DNA from: Anaerolineae bacterium
Lineage (GTDB): Bacteria; Chloroflexota; Anaerolineae; Aggregatilineales; Phototrophicaceae
Reading direction: 5' to 3'
Length of the DNA stretch: 64,000 bases
Assembly (NCBI GenBank): GCA_022823945.1
Contig: JAJEBK010000016.1
Location: 51,199 to 115,198 of the forward strand
This document shows, in pieces, positions 37,591 through 46,962 of the stretch. Under the pieces are notes generated by a model. It was not told the origin of the DNA and ran no database searches. It saw only the letters and a list, made by a program, of their open reading frames with translations. The translations under genes were made by a program, and so were the position numbers. Each line of letters opens with the position of its first letter. Positions within the stretch are counted from its first letter, which is position 1.

Positions 37591-39816
37591 TTAGACCTCG
37601 CCTATCCCGGCCGCGCGCAAGGCTGCGACGACCTTCTGGGCGGTGAAAGGCTGCGAGTCGATCCAAACGCCGGTCGCAGCATATATCGCCGCGGCAATAG
37701 CGGGCGCCAAAGGCAAAAAAGGCATTTCAGCCATGCCACGCGCGCCCCAGGGTCCGATCGGGTCGGGATATTCCAGCACGACCGACTTGACGCGTGGCGG
37801 CACATCCAGCGATGTCGGGATCAAATAAGTCGACAAATACGGATTCAATATGCGCCCATCACGAGAGACGAGGTATTCCATCAGCGCATAGCCTTGCGCC
37901 TGGACGATCGCGCCTTCAATTTGCCCTTCAAGCTGCTGCCGGTTGATGACCTTGCCAACATCGTTGGCGCAGACAACCTCCAGCAGTTGCACCTGCCCGG
38001 TTTCAATATCGACTTCTACCTCGACAGCTTCGGCGACATATCCATACGCGAAGTTGGGCTCGGCATAGCCGGTCTGCGGGTCGAATGGAGTCGTCTCTGG
38101 CGGATGATACATAAAGTCGGCTTTGGCGGGGCGCTCTTCATCTTGCCACTTGCGGAGGGCGAGCTCAGCCGCGCCGCGTATGGCATTGCCCGACATGAAC
38201 GACAGGCGCGATGCCGAAGCGCTGCCCGATGAGCCCGATGTCGCCGTATCAGATGCGACCAACTGCACGCGCTCGAAAGGCACGCCCAGCGCATCAGCCG
38301 CCATCTGCATCAAAACCGTGTGCGCGCCCTGCCCCACATCCGCGCCAGCATGGTACAAAATGACGCGCTCAATCTCGGCGCTGCCCTGCAGTTCAATGCC
38401 CGCCCAGCAATGCTCGGGGAAGCCAAAGCTGAAGCCGACATTTTTGAAGCCGCCAGCCAAGCCGCGTCCACGCCGTTTGCTGCTGTCGGACGGGGCGACA
38501 GGCGCTTGCAGCTGCCAGCCCGCTTCTCCCTGCCGCCACCATGATTCGGCTCCACAGGCTGCAAACACTTGTGGCATGCTGACGCCGGGCGGGAATGGCG
38601 TGCCCACCGAACCAATGCTGCCCTCGCGGATGCTGTTCTTCAGGCGGATCTCCAGCGGATCCATATTCAGAGCCGCCGCCAGCCGATTCATCTGCCCTTC
38701 CGCCGCCAGCAATGCCTGGGGTGCGCCGAAGCCGCGAAATGCCCCGGAAGGGATGTTGTTGGTGTAGACGGCGTAGGTGTCGATATGAATGTTTTCGACT
38801 TCGTAAGCGCCGCTGACAGTCAAATGCGCGTTGCCCAGCACTTTGTTGGATGTGTAATTATAGGCGCCGGCATCGCCGATGACTTCGCACTCCATGGCGG
38901 TGAGCAGGCCCTCGCCGGTCGCTCCCCACTTCGCCCGCACTTTGATCGGGTGCCGCTTGTGATGGTAGCGAATGGATTCTTCACGATTCCACTGGATTTT
39001 GACCGGACGGCGCAACTTCCAGGCGGCCAGCGCCAGCACAATTTGCACGGACATATCTTCGCGCCCACCGAATGCCCCGCCGATCGCCGGGTAAATCACG
39101 CGCACCTGCCCGGGCGGCAGGTCCAGCGCATGATAAATCTGCTCCTGGTCTTCGTGAGTCCATTGTCCAGCCACGACGACGGTCACGCGGTTGGCTTCGT
39201 CGATATAACCCAGACCGGCCTCGGGCTGCAAGTAGGCATGTTCTTGCCAGGTTGTTTCGTACATGCCTTCGACGACGACATCCGCCGCTCGCCAGCCAGC
39301 CGCCATATCTCCCCTGCGGATGCGGTAACGAGCCACCTGGTTGTCCGCGCAGTCGGGGTGCAACTGGGGCGCAGATGCCAGCATAGCCTCTTCGGCATCA
39401 AACACAGCAGGCAGGTCTTCGTAATGCACCTGGATTAATGCAATGGCTTGCTTGGCGATCGTATCGGTCTCGGCGACAGCCACCGCCACCATATCCATAT
39501 AACAACGGACGACATCTGTCCCGGCTTTGTCGCCACCTGGTCCACAGAGCACCGGCTGGTCTTTGATGACCAAGCCATATTCATTGACCGGCACATCGAG
39601 GCTGGTGAAGACACGCACAACGCCTGGCAGCGCCTCGGCAGCGGCCACATCGACAGCGACCACGCGGGCATGGGCGCGCTCGCTGAACTTGATGCGCATC
39701 CACAGTTGCCCTTCGATGTCAATATCGCCGGGATAGCGCGTTTCGCCGGTTACTTTGCCGCGCGCGTCGATGCGTTTGATCGATTCGCCGATGACAGAGC
39801 CTGCTTCAGCTGACAC
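37591..39816 (-). CDS. Molybdenum hydroxylase large subunit (xanthine dehydrogenase family)
   Basis: The 741-residue product starts IGESIKRIDARGKVTGETRYPGD, contains GGAFGGRED and AFRGFGAPQ molybdopterin contacts, and ends with GPWGARGMAEMPFLPLAPAI, where the Glu in MAEMP matches the catalytic glutamate. It hydroxylates purines or similar N-heterocycles. MAEMPF differs from the common GEPP, so the substrate may differ from xanthine. The start is GTG 39816 with AAGGGG 8 nt upstream. Together with the fused FAD/iron-sulfur gene upstream it makes a full enzyme. Confidence 0.9.
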   Translation of the reverse strand: MSAEAGSVIGESIKRIDARGKVTGETRYPGDIDIEGQLWMRIKFSERAHARVVAVDVAAAEALPGVVRVFTSLDVPVNEYGLVIKDQPVLCGPGGDKAGTDVVRCYMDMVAVAVAETDTIAKQAIALIQVHYEDLPAVFDAEEAMLASAPQLHPDCADNQVARYRIRRGDMAAGWRAADVVVEGMYETTWQEHAYLQPEAGLGYIDEANRVTVVVAGQWTHEDQEQIYHALDLPPGQVRVIYPAIGGAFGGREDMSVQIVLALAAWKLRRPVKIQWNREESIRYHHKRHPIKVRAKWGATGEGLLTAMECEVIGDAGAYNYTSNKVLGNAHLTVSGAYEVENIHIDTYAVYTNNIPSGAFRGFGAPQALLAAEGQMNRLAAALNMDPLEIRLKNSIREGSIGSVGTPFPPGVSMPQVFAACGAESWWRQGEAGWQLQAPVAPSDSSKRRGRGLAGGFKNVGFSFGFPEHCWAGIELQGSAEIERVILYHAGADVGQGAHTVLMQMAADALGVPFERVQLVASDTATSGSSGSASASRLSFMSGNAIRGAAELALRKWQDEERPAKADFMYHPPETTPFDPQTGYAEPNFAYGYVAEAVEVEVDIETGQVQLLEVVCANDVGKVINRQQLEGQIEGAIVQAQGYALMEYLVSRDGRILNPYLSTYLIPTSLDVPPRVKSVVLEYPDPIGPWGARGMAEMPFLPLAPAIAAAIYAATGVWIDSQPFTAQKVVAALRAAGIGEV

Positions 39817-39839
39817 GGGACTTGCCCCTTCGTGGTTTT

Positions 39840-41594
39840 CTAGCTTGTCGGAAGCGGTGCGGATTGGGTTTGGGTGAGCTGCTCGGTTTCGTTGTGAAAG
39901 ATGCGCCGCAAGATGGCGATGGCTGCGGCATAAGTCGGCTCGACGCCACCGTAGCTCAAGCTGCCCGCGCCCAGATTCTGGCCCGTTTTCATCGGTCTGT
40001 CCGATGCGTAATGCAAGAAGCCAATATCGAATTCGACCGAGTGCAAATTGACGATCTCGTTCATGGGGTGGCGCTGCGGGCGGAAGGCTTCATAAGTCGC
40101 CGAAAGATAGGGACCGCTTTCCATTTCAATATCTGTATAGCCCTCGCGGTAGAAGACATCCATATAATTGGGATTTTGCAAGAAAGTTCCACGCACAGTG
40201 ACAGCCTTTTGGTTGTCCAGCACATTGCCATGGCGCATGTGGGCGCGCACATGCCGGGCGGTGAAACAATTGCGAAACAGGTAGGTATTCTGCGAATGTT
40301 CATCGTGGATCACATTGGGGATCATCATATCGCCGATGCGCCCGTTCAACGTCGCGGCTTTGCCCATCACATAGACGCCGGCCAGCCTGCCCACGCCTTG
40401 CGAAATCCGGCTGAGCAATTCGTAAGCCGACATGCCCAGCGGATAGTCGATATTGACAATAAGCGCATTGCTGTGCCGCAACCGCTGCAAATCGCTGGCA
40501 CCCCCCAGGCGCGGGTCGAACCACTGCGCCTCCAGCTTTCCCAACTCGATTATCTGCGTTTCCATTTCGAAGCCATGCCGGCTGGGCAACCGATGCATGC
40601 CCAGGCGATGCTCTTCTCGCGCGAAAACATGCCGCGTCCCGCTGCCCGTGTCAGAAAGATATTGACGCAGCACAAAATACAAGAAATTGTCGGTGCTTTT
40701 GTGATAGCTTTCTTTGATATCTTCGTATTCGGTCAACAGCGATTTTTCTTCGAACCGTTCAATATACTGCACCAGGCTTTCTTCATAGCGCCGCGCAAAA
40801 CCAGCCAGAAGGTTGATGAGCGAATGGGTATTGCTGGAGACGAAGTACACGGGGCGTTCGCCCGGATCGATGCCCACCTGAGCCAGTTCGTCGCAAAGTT
40901 CGTTCCACCACGAGGCGGTGGCGCGTCGATAGTCTGCGAGCGAGCCGGCTATCAATCGCAAGGTCATGCTCTTGCGCTGGCGGCTGATGCGCAGCAGGTT
41001 GGCTACAAAGTCGCTTTGCCAAAGCAGATGCAGCCTGCGCAAGTCGCTGACCGCCATCATCAAGCCTTTGGCCAGCGCGGCGAAGTCTTCGTCAGGCAAG
41101 TCGCCACAATCGGCATGGCGCTGCAGCAAATCGCACAAGGTCTGGTTTTGCAAGCGCGCATGCAGCTTGTTCCACTCGATCTGATAGGCTGTGAGCATGG
41201 GGGTCAGGTCGTCAATATCCGAACTGCTGACGATATAAACAGCCAGCGCTCTGCTGCCATCAAAGTGGGTGCGACGGCGTCTGCCTGTGGAATATACGCG
41301 CTGCCAACTGGCGATATCGTGATACCCAGCCGCCACAAACCCCCGTTCCAACTGCCCCACCAGCACATCCGTAACATCAATGATGCAGGGCGGCAAACGC
41401 AGCGCGCTGTACATCAACGCCGAGGCATCGATCTCGGGAGAGCCGGCGCCTTCGTGCAACAATGAATTCATCGCCACATGGCTCTCTGCCAATGTATCTA
41501 TGGCGATGGCATCGCTGGAGCGCAGCAATGAATAATAGGTGCGCATGTAGAGTTCAATATCATCGTTGCCAGACTTGGGCACTGTGCGGTCCAT
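39840..41594 (-). CDS. Uncharacterised protein inside the hydroxylase operon, nucleosidase-like C-terminus
   Basis: The 584-residue product is soluble, with a helical N-terminal half (about 1-330) that I do not recognise. The C-terminal half has a Rossmann-like stretch LIVNIDYPLGMSAYELLSRI, the loop GVYVMGKAATLNGRIGDMMIPN and YTDIEMESGPYLSATYEA. These loosely match the strand-loop and D-x-E-M-E-S features of nucleoside phosphorylases and MTA/SAH nucleosidases. It may belong to the DUF6909 family (recollection only). It starts 7 nt after AAAGG, 3 bp after the upstream hydroxylase gene, so it is co-expressed with that enzyme. A role in purine handling is inferred. Confidence 0.7.
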   Translation of the reverse strand: MDRTVPKSGNDDIELYMRTYYSLLRSSDAIAIDTLAESHVAMNSLLHEGAGSPEIDASALMYSALRLPPCIIDVTDVLVGQLERGFVAAGYHDIASWQRVYSTGRRRRTHFDGSRALAVYIVSSSDIDDLTPMLTAYQIEWNKLHARLQNQTLCDLLQRHADCGDLPDEDFAALAKGLMMAVSDLRRLHLLWQSDFVANLLRISRQRKSMTLRLIAGSLADYRRATASWWNELCDELAQVGIDPGERPVYFVSSNTHSLINLLAGFARRYEESLVQYIERFEEKSLLTEYEDIKESYHKSTDNFLYFVLRQYLSDTGSGTRHVFAREEHRLGMHRLPSRHGFEMETQIIELGKLEAQWFDPRLGGASDLQRLRHSNALIVNIDYPLGMSAYELLSRISQGVGRLAGVYVMGKAATLNGRIGDMMIPNVIHDEHSQNTYLFRNCFTARHVRAHMRHGNVLDNQKAVTVRGTFLQNPNYMDVFYREGYTDIEMESGPYLSATYEAFRPQRHPMNEIVNLHSVEFDIGFLHYASDRPMKTGQNLGAGSLSYGGVEPTYAAAIAILRRIFHNETEQLTQTQSAPLPTS

Positions 41595-41597
41595 GAC

Positions 41598-43031
41598 TCA
41601 GCCTTTTTCTGCTTGCAGTTTGCGCGCGCTGGCTTGGTGGAAGGCTTCAATGATCTTGTAATAGCCCGTGCAGCGACACAGGTTGCCGCTGACGCTGAGG
41701 TTGATCTGCTCGGTATCGGGCTGGGGGATTTCGTCCAGCAGCTTCGCCCCCGCCATCAGGAAGCCGGGCGTGCAATACCCGCACTGCACTGCGGCAGCAT
41801 CGATGAATGCCTGCTGGATTGGGTGCAAGTCATCGCCATTTTGCAAGCCTTCTATGGTTACGACCTCTGCCCCATGCGCGCGGGGGGCATGCACCATGCA
41901 AGCCATCACCGCCACATCGTCCAGGAAGACGGTGCAAGCGCCGCATTCGCCTTCTGCGCAGCCTTCTTTTGTGCCCGGCAGCTTGACATCATCGCGCAGC
42001 CAATGCAGCAGCGATTTCTGCTGACCACTCGTGATGCGCACATCAATGCCATTGACGCGGCTCTCGATCGGCGTGTCGGGCTGGTGCACAATTGGCTCGG
42101 GCAGTCCACAGGCAACCCGGCCAGCCTGCGAGCCCCAGAGCATAGGCGGATGCGCGGGCAAGCCAAGATCGAGCTCGTCCGCCGCCAGCCGCCGTAAAGC
42201 CTTCGCCAGCAGCACTTTGATCAATTCGCTGCGATATTCAGCACTGCCACGCACATCGTCGATCGGCGTAGGAGCATCCCCGGCGATGCGCGCAGCCTTG
42301 GCGATCACCGCGGGCGTCAGCTTCTTGCCGCGCAAGAAATCTTCAGCAGGCGGCACACGGACGATGGTGGGCGCAACGCTGCCCAGCGCGATCCGCGCCT
42401 CAGACACGCTTCCATCGGCATGAAGTGTAAGCACAACCGCGGCATCAACCACCGAGATAGCTTGCGCCCGTCGCAATCCCAGCTTGAGGAAGATGCCGCG
42501 TTCGTCCTCGCTCAGCGCAGGGATATGAATGGCCCGCAGTAACTCGTCGGGCTGCAGCACGGTCTGTCGGAAGCCGCTATAGAAATCTTCGAGCCGCAGC
42601 CGGCGTTGGCCCCGGTTTGATTGCAAAGTAATTTCTGCGCCGAGGGCAATCAGTGGCGTGATGGTGTCGTTGGCTGGAGACGCCGTGATGAGATTGCCAG
42701 CGATGGTGGCGCGATTGCGGATTTGTGGCGCGCCGACTTCCCACGAGGCCTGGGCAAGGGGTATCGCTTGGTCGCGGATGAGCTGGCTACCCACGACATG
42801 ATTGTGCGTGACCAGCGGTCCCAGCGTGATAGACCCATTTTCCAGCGTGATATCGTCCAGCCCCGGCACGCGCGTGATATCAATGATGACTTGCAACTGC
42901 GGATGCTGGCCGCGCTCCAATTCGATGATCAGGTCGGTGCCGCCAGCGACGATGCGCGCCGTCCGCCCATGTTCAGCCAGCAGAGCCAGCGCTTCGTCGA
43001 TGCTGCTTACGCTATGATAGGCTTGCCACAT
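41598..43031 (-). CDS. Fused FAD-binding and 2Fe-2S subunits of a molybdenum hydroxylase
   Basis: The 477-residue product joins two subunits that are usually separate. Residues 1-285 form the FAD domain (IVAGGTDLI, ATIAGNLITASPANDTITPLIAL and a CO_deh_flav-like C-terminus). Residues 325-470 form the iron-sulfur domain with plant-type ferredoxin cysteines (EGCAEGECGACTVF) and the helical-domain cysteines (CGYCTPGF and GNLCRCTGYYKI). Electrons from the molybdenum subunit pass through it to FAD. GGAGG lies 10 nt before the ATG. It is the first of four coupled genes down to the YqeC fusion. Confidence 0.92.
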   Translation of the reverse strand: MWQAYHSVSSIDEALALLAEHGRTARIVAGGTDLIIELERGQHPQLQVIIDITRVPGLDDITLENGSITLGPLVTHNHVVGSQLIRDQAIPLAQASWEVGAPQIRNRATIAGNLITASPANDTITPLIALGAEITLQSNRGQRRLRLEDFYSGFRQTVLQPDELLRAIHIPALSEDERGIFLKLGLRRAQAISVVDAAVVLTLHADGSVSEARIALGSVAPTIVRVPPAEDFLRGKKLTPAVIAKAARIAGDAPTPIDDVRGSAEYRSELIKVLLAKALRRLAADELDLGLPAHPPMLWGSQAGRVACGLPEPIVHQPDTPIESRVNGIDVRITSGQQKSLLHWLRDDVKLPGTKEGCAEGECGACTVFLDDVAVMACMVHAPRAHGAEVVTIEGLQNGDDLHPIQQAFIDAAAVQCGYCTPGFLMAGAKLLDEIPQPDTEQINLSVSGNLCRCTGYYKIIEAFHQASARKLQAEKG

Positions 43032-43055
43032 GCGATGCCCGCCTCCTGCCCCGAC

Positions 43056-43667
43056 CTAGAGCGGATTTAGTTCCAGCACGGTGAATGGATTGATATTGAT
43101 GACACAGGTGGATTCAAATTGTGTGCGCACTGTCTTGCGCCGGTCCCAGGTATGCACATGCCCGTGCAGCATGTAACGCGGCCGAAACCAGCGCATGAAG
43201 TTGAGAAAGCTGACGAAGCCGCGATGCGCGACATCTTTGCCATCGTGGATATCGCGCGCTGGGGAATGCGTGACGAACAGGTCGATGCCACGCCGCCGCA
43301 GCCAGCGATGCGCCAGGATTTTTGGTGCCAAGCCCAACACCATGCGATGCATCTGCGCCTGGCTGTATTGGATTTCGCCTTTGTTATAGCGAATGCAGCC
43401 CTCCAATCCCGTCATGGTCAGTCCGCGATATTGCACGACTTGCCGGTGCAGGTCGATGCCGCCTGGCGGTTCCTCGTGGTAACGTTCGTCATGATTGCCG
43501 CGCACATAATAGAGCGGAACTTGCAAGATGCTGGTGATGTATTCCAGATAAGAAGGTGGCATGTCTCCGCAGCTGATGACCATGTCGATGTCTTGGTATT
43601 GACGGCGCAAGTTGACCGCGCTGTGCAACTGCGGCATTTCGGTATCGCTGACGCAGAGGATCTTCAC
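43056..43667 (-). CDS. Calcineurin-like metallophosphoesterase
   Basis: The 203-residue product shows the metal motifs in order: CVSDTEMPQLH, ISCGDMP, YVRGNHDER, FVTHSPARDIHD and LHGHVH. It hydrolyses phosphoesters with two metal ions; the substrate is unknown. The first motif has SDTE rather than SDxH, with the His displaced. It lies between the LLM oxidoreductase and the hydroxylase genes, 24 bp from the latter. Confidence 0.85.
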   Translation of the reverse strand: MKILCVSDTEMPQLHSAVNLRRQYQDIDMVISCGDMPPSYLEYITSILQVPLYYVRGNHDERYHEEPPGGIDLHRQVVQYRGLTMTGLEGCIRYNKGEIQYSQAQMHRMVLGLAPKILAHRWLRRRGIDLFVTHSPARDIHDGKDVAHRGFVSFLNFMRWFRPRYMLHGHVHTWDRRKTVRTQFESTCVININPFTVLELNPL

Positions 43668-43685
43668 GAAGCCGCTCCCCGCGCG

Positions 43686-44693
43686 CTAGTCAGAAAAGCC
43701 CCCGGCAAAAGTATCGATCATCAAACGTACATCGTCGCCCAGAGGGTAGAGAATGGGGCAAGTCGCGCCGGCTCGCATATATTCGCGCACTTTGGCTTTG
43801 CATTCAGCTGGGGTGCCGCTGGCTGTGATCATCTGAACGACATCGTCGGGCACCAATTTCATCGCTTCCATGATCTGGGCTTCGCTGGCGGGCCAGGTCA
43901 GCACTTGGCCAATTTCGTCCAGCAAATCCTGGCTGACGCCGCTGGCTTTCATGATATGTGGCTGCTGCCCCAGATACTGCGTCACCAGCTTGCGCGCGGC
44001 ATTCAGCGCTCTGTCTCGGTCATGATCCACCGAGCAGACGACCAACTGGGGACGGTCAATATCAAATACTGTTTTGCCAGCGCGTTTTGCGCCGATCTCC
44101 AGTTGCGCCATGGCCGATTCGTTGTACTTGGGCGAAACCAGGTAGTTTAAGACGACGCCATCGGCAATCTCGCCAGTCAGCGCCATCATTTTGGGGCCAG
44201 TCGCGCCGATATAGATGGGCACATTGCGCGGCTCTTTGCGCCCGTGCACGACATCCAGCTCGACATCGGTGAGCTGCACGAACTCGCCAGCGAAAGTCAC
44301 CCGTTCGCGGTTGAGCAGGCGGCGAACAGTCGTGACCACCTCGCGCATGGCGAGCAGGTTTCTGCTGCGTGTGATGCCGACTTTTGCCGCCAGCGGGTCC
44401 CACCAGGCACCGATGCCACAATAGATGCGGTCTGCGGCCAGGTCATCCAGGGTCAGGAAGGTCGCGGCGATGACGGCCGCATTGCGCGTCCAGTTGTTGA
44501 TGACGCCCGAGCCGATTTTGATGCGCGAGGTGGTCGCCGCAAAGGCAGCCATGGGCACAATGGCATCTCGCACCAAGCGGCTTTCGGCTTGCCAGACCGC
44601 TTCAAAGCCGCGTTCTTCGGCATATTGTACATAAGCGATCGCGTCGCTCAGCGGATGCGCGTCTTGCAGATACAACGCTACTCTATCAGCCAT
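43686..44693 (-). CDS. LLM-class flavin/F420-dependent oxidoreductase
   Basis: The 335-residue product has a TIM-barrel bacterial-luciferase-like fold: [43 protein letters not shown] and [15 protein letters not shown], close to methylene-tetrahydromethanopterin reductase-like members. Being next to F420 genes it probably uses F420 rather than FMN (context). The substrate is unknown. The ATG at 44693 has GGAG 7 nt upstream and a promoter at 44736-44765. Confidence 0.85.
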   Translation of the reverse strand: MADRVALYLQDAHPLSDAIAYVQYAEERGFEAVWQAESRLVRDAIVPMAAFAATTSRIKIGSGVINNWTRNAAVIAATFLTLDDLAADRIYCGIGAWWDPLAAKVGITRSRNLLAMREVVTTVRRLLNRERVTFAGEFVQLTDVELDVVHGRKEPRNVPIYIGATGPKMMALTGEIADGVVLNYLVSPKYNESAMAQLEIGAKRAGKTVFDIDRPQLVVCSVDHDRDRALNAARKLVTQYLGQQPHIMKASGVSQDLLDEIGQVLTWPASEAQIMEAMKLVPDDVVQMITASGTPAECKAKVREYMRAGATCPILYPLGDDVRLMIDTFAGGFSD

Positions 44694-44735
44694 GGGTTTA
44701 CTCCAAAGATTTTCTGCTATGCCAACCACGCGCCT

Positions 44736-44765
44736 ATTATCGCGCAAAATCTGCGCAATTGGCAA
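44736..44765 (-). promoter_or_regulatory. Predicted promoter of the LLM oxidoreductase gene
   Basis: On the minus strand TTGCCA (44765-44760) and GATAAT (44741-44736) are 18 nt apart, each 5 of 6 to consensus. The leader would be about 35 nt. It suggests that this gene, and perhaps those after it, are expressed apart from cofC. Confidence 0.5.
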
Positions 44766-44774
44766 ATGCCAGGC

Positions 44775-45422
44775 CTAGCTTTCGCCTTGGGTTGGCGCAA
44801 GAGTGGGCAGGTGGCTGTGTTGTCCCTCCGCGATGAGGCGCCGATAAATGCGCAAGTCGGCCGGCACATCAATATCCAGCCTGGTGCGCGGCGACTCATA
44901 GCGTTGCACAGCGATGTTTTTGCGCTCGGCAGCTTCGATATGCCGGGCATAGCTGCCAGCGCCATAAGCATAGCCGATCGCGCCGGGCGGACGCACCAGC
45001 AGCGCATTTGTGCCATCCTGTTCGCTGTCTGTAGCGATCACAATGGAACGGTCTCTGGACAAGCTGACCAGTTGAGCGATATCAACATCATTGATGAAGG
45101 GCAAATCGGCGGGCAGCACCAGCACGGCATCGGCGCGCCACGATATGAGCACCATGGTCGCCCGCAGCAGCGCCGGGTTCAAGTTGGACTCGGCGCTTTC
45201 TTGCAGGGTCTTCGCCCCCAGTTCCCGCCCAATTGCCAGCGCCTTTGTATCCCGAGAGATGACCAGCGCGCCCGCGACAGACCTGGCTTGCATCACCACC
45301 GACAACACATGGCGAAACATGGCTTGCGCAAGCTGGTAGCGCTCTTCGGGGAGCAACACAGTCGAAAGACGGCTTTTGGCGTGTTTCAGCGGCTTGACCG
45401 GAATGATCGCCCACAGGCTCAT
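44775..45422 (-). CDS. cofC: CofC/FbiD guanylyltransferase of F420 synthesis
   Basis: The 215-residue product begins WAIIPVKPLKHAKSRL, the CofC nucleotide-binding loop, and has VLVLPADLPFINDVDI for metal binding. It activates 2-phospholactate or phosphoenolpyruvate with GTP. The presence of a nitroreductase partner in this operon favours phosphoenolpyruvate. The ATG overlaps the cofD stop by 4 nt (ATGA). The length is normal. Confidence 0.9.
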   Translation of the reverse strand: MSLWAIIPVKPLKHAKSRLSTVLLPEERYQLAQAMFRHVLSVVMQARSVAGALVISRDTKALAIGRELGAKTLQESAESNLNPALLRATMVLISWRADAVLVLPADLPFINDVDIAQLVSLSRDRSIVIATDSEQDGTNALLVRPPGAIGYAYGAGSYARHIEAAERKNIAVQRYESPRTRLDIDVPADLRIYRRLIAEGQHSHLPTLAPTQGES

Positions 45423-46363
45423 GACGACCAGCCTCGCACCCAGTCCAGTGTATCTCGCGCCAAAGCCACCTTGCGCTCCAGGTCCGTCATCAGTGTATCC
45501 AACCGCGTCGTGCGCAGCCCGGCGACAGAAAAATGAGGGTTGCGCAGGTCGTCAACGAACCCGTCGATGATCCCGCCATAATAGCCGGCGACCGTCCGCG
45601 CCGAAACTTCCAGGTCCAGCTCGCGCATGATCTTGGCCGTGGGACCCTTGACCGCGTCACCGCCAATTACCGGGGTGATCGCAACTTTGGGCGCGGGCAA
45701 TGCCATCAACAGCTCGCGCAAACCCGGCACCGCCAGGATAGGCGCAATCGACAGCCAGGGATTGGACGGGGCAATCATGACCAGGTCGGCGCAAGTTAGC
45801 GCCTCGCGAACCTGGGCGGACAGGCCGGCTGCTTGGCCAGAGTCATACGCGATCTTCTCAACAACCGGCTGCCAGCGCTGCCTGACGAAGTAGTCCTGAA
45901 AACTCAGCTCGCCGTGTTCGCGCGTGTGTATAGAAGTGGGCATTTCGGCATCGCACATGGGCAGGATCGTCGCCGCGATGCCCAGACGCCGGGCGATCAT
46001 ACTGGTGAAATCTGTCAGGCTGACCTGGCCGCGCATGGCGTTTGTGCGCAGCAGGTGCAGCGCCAGATCCTGGTCGCCCAATTTGAACCAGGTGTCGATG
46101 GCGTAGCGCTGTCTGAGGCTATCCAGGACATGAGTCGTGTCATCGGCGACGCCCCAGCCCAACTGCGGGTCGACTGTGCCCGCCAGCGTATACACCAGGG
46201 TGTCGATATCGGGGCAGATTTTCAGCCCCAGGTGCCAAAAGTCGTCGCCGGTATTGACGATGAAGGTCAGATGGGGATTCGGCTGCAGGTTCGCCAAGCC
46301 CAAAGCCAGCTTTGCGCCGCCAACGCCGCCAATGAGCACGGCGATTTTTTGCCTCAACGCCAT
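45419..46363 (-). CDS. cofD: CofD/FbiA 2-phospholactate (or enolpyruvyl) transferase
   Basis: The 314-residue product starts MALRQKIAVLIGGVGGAKLALGLA, the family start, and has NTGDDFWHLGLKICPDIDTLVYTLAG and APSNPWLSIAPILAVPG. It joins the activated three-carbon phosphate to the deazaflavin Fo. The frame is open for 95 more codons upstream, but these run over the nitroreductase gene and lack family support. ATG 46363 overlaps that gene by 10 nt. Confidence 0.92.
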   Translation of the reverse strand: MALRQKIAVLIGGVGGAKLALGLANLQPNPHLTFIVNTGDDFWHLGLKICPDIDTLVYTLAGTVDPQLGWGVADDTTHVLDSLRQRYAIDTWFKLGDQDLALHLLRTNAMRGQVSLTDFTSMIARRLGIAATILPMCDAEMPTSIHTREHGELSFQDYFVRQRWQPVVEKIAYDSGQAAGLSAQVREALTCADLVMIAPSNPWLSIAPILAVPGLRELLMALPAPKVAITPVIGGDAVKGPTAKIMRELDLEVSARTVAGYYGGIIDGFVDDLRNPHFSVAGLRTTRLDTLMTDLERKVALARDTLDWVRGWSS

Positions 46364-46959
46364 ATTGTTCTCGATTCCCAGCCTTCGCGTCTCCGCTGGC
46401 GTTGTTGAGCCGGGTAGCCCAGCGTGATCAAGCCCTGCGGCTGCCAATCCGACGGCAGTTCCAGCGTTTGCGCCACCAGCTCGCCACAGAACAAGGGCGC
46501 GCACATCCAGCAGGCACCCAAGCCGAGGCTGTGCGCCATCAGCAAGATATTTTGCCCGGCCATGGCTACGCTTTGCTGCGCCATGCTGCGTTCGTGCTGG
46601 TTGCGTTGGGCATCGCGATAGACATCCATATCCCGCAAGCTCATGCACAGCAGGATCAATAGCGGTGCCATGGTGATGCGCTCATAAGAACGCCGCGCAT
46701 CGGCCTCGATCAGGTCATCGGGCAAGCCATCCGCCTGCAAATCCTGCCGCAACCTCGCGCCCATAGCCCCAGCCAGACGCTGCTTGCCGGGGTCATCTTG
46801 CATGATGACGAAACGCCAAGGCTGGCGATTATGTGCCGATGGTGCCCAAATCGCCGCTTCCAGGAGCTGGGCGATCTTGTCTTGTGGCACAGGCTGGGCA
46901 CGATACCGCCGCAGCGAGCGCCGTCCACGCATCTGTCGCAGCAAGTCCGCGGCTGTCAT
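46354..46959 (-). CDS. Stand-alone FbiB-type nitroreductase (dehydro-F420 reductase candidate)
   Basis: The 201-residue product has the nitroreductase fold: RRSLRRYRAQPVPQDKIAQLLEAAIWAPSAHNRQPWRFVI, then GQNILLMAHSLGLGACWMCAPLF. It matches the C-terminal domain of actinobacterial FbiB, which reduces dehydro-F420-0 using FMNH2. Here it is separate from CofE, which lies 3 bp upstream. Its place between cofE and cofD supports an F420 role over a general nitroreductase. Confidence 0.85.
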   Translation of the reverse strand: MTAADLLRQMRGRRSLRRYRAQPVPQDKIAQLLEAAIWAPSAHNRQPWRFVIMQDDPGKQRLAGAMGARLRQDLQADGLPDDLIEADARRSYERITMAPLLILLCMSLRDMDVYRDAQRNQHERSMAQQSVAMAGQNILLMAHSLGLGACWMCAPLFCGELVAQTLELPSDWQPQGLITLGYPAQQRQRRREGWESRTIWR

Positions 46960-46962
46960 GGC

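Noticed and set aside
37591..39816. Selenocysteine in the molybdenum hydroxylase
   Set aside because: The operon resembles selenium-dependent hydroxylase clusters, but the frame has no internal TGA and no SECIS-like element was seen. A labile selenium ligand cannot be judged from sequence.
46364..46648. 95-codon N-terminal extension of cofD
   Set aside because: The extra residues run over the nitroreductase gene and do not look like a domain; the family start is at 46363.
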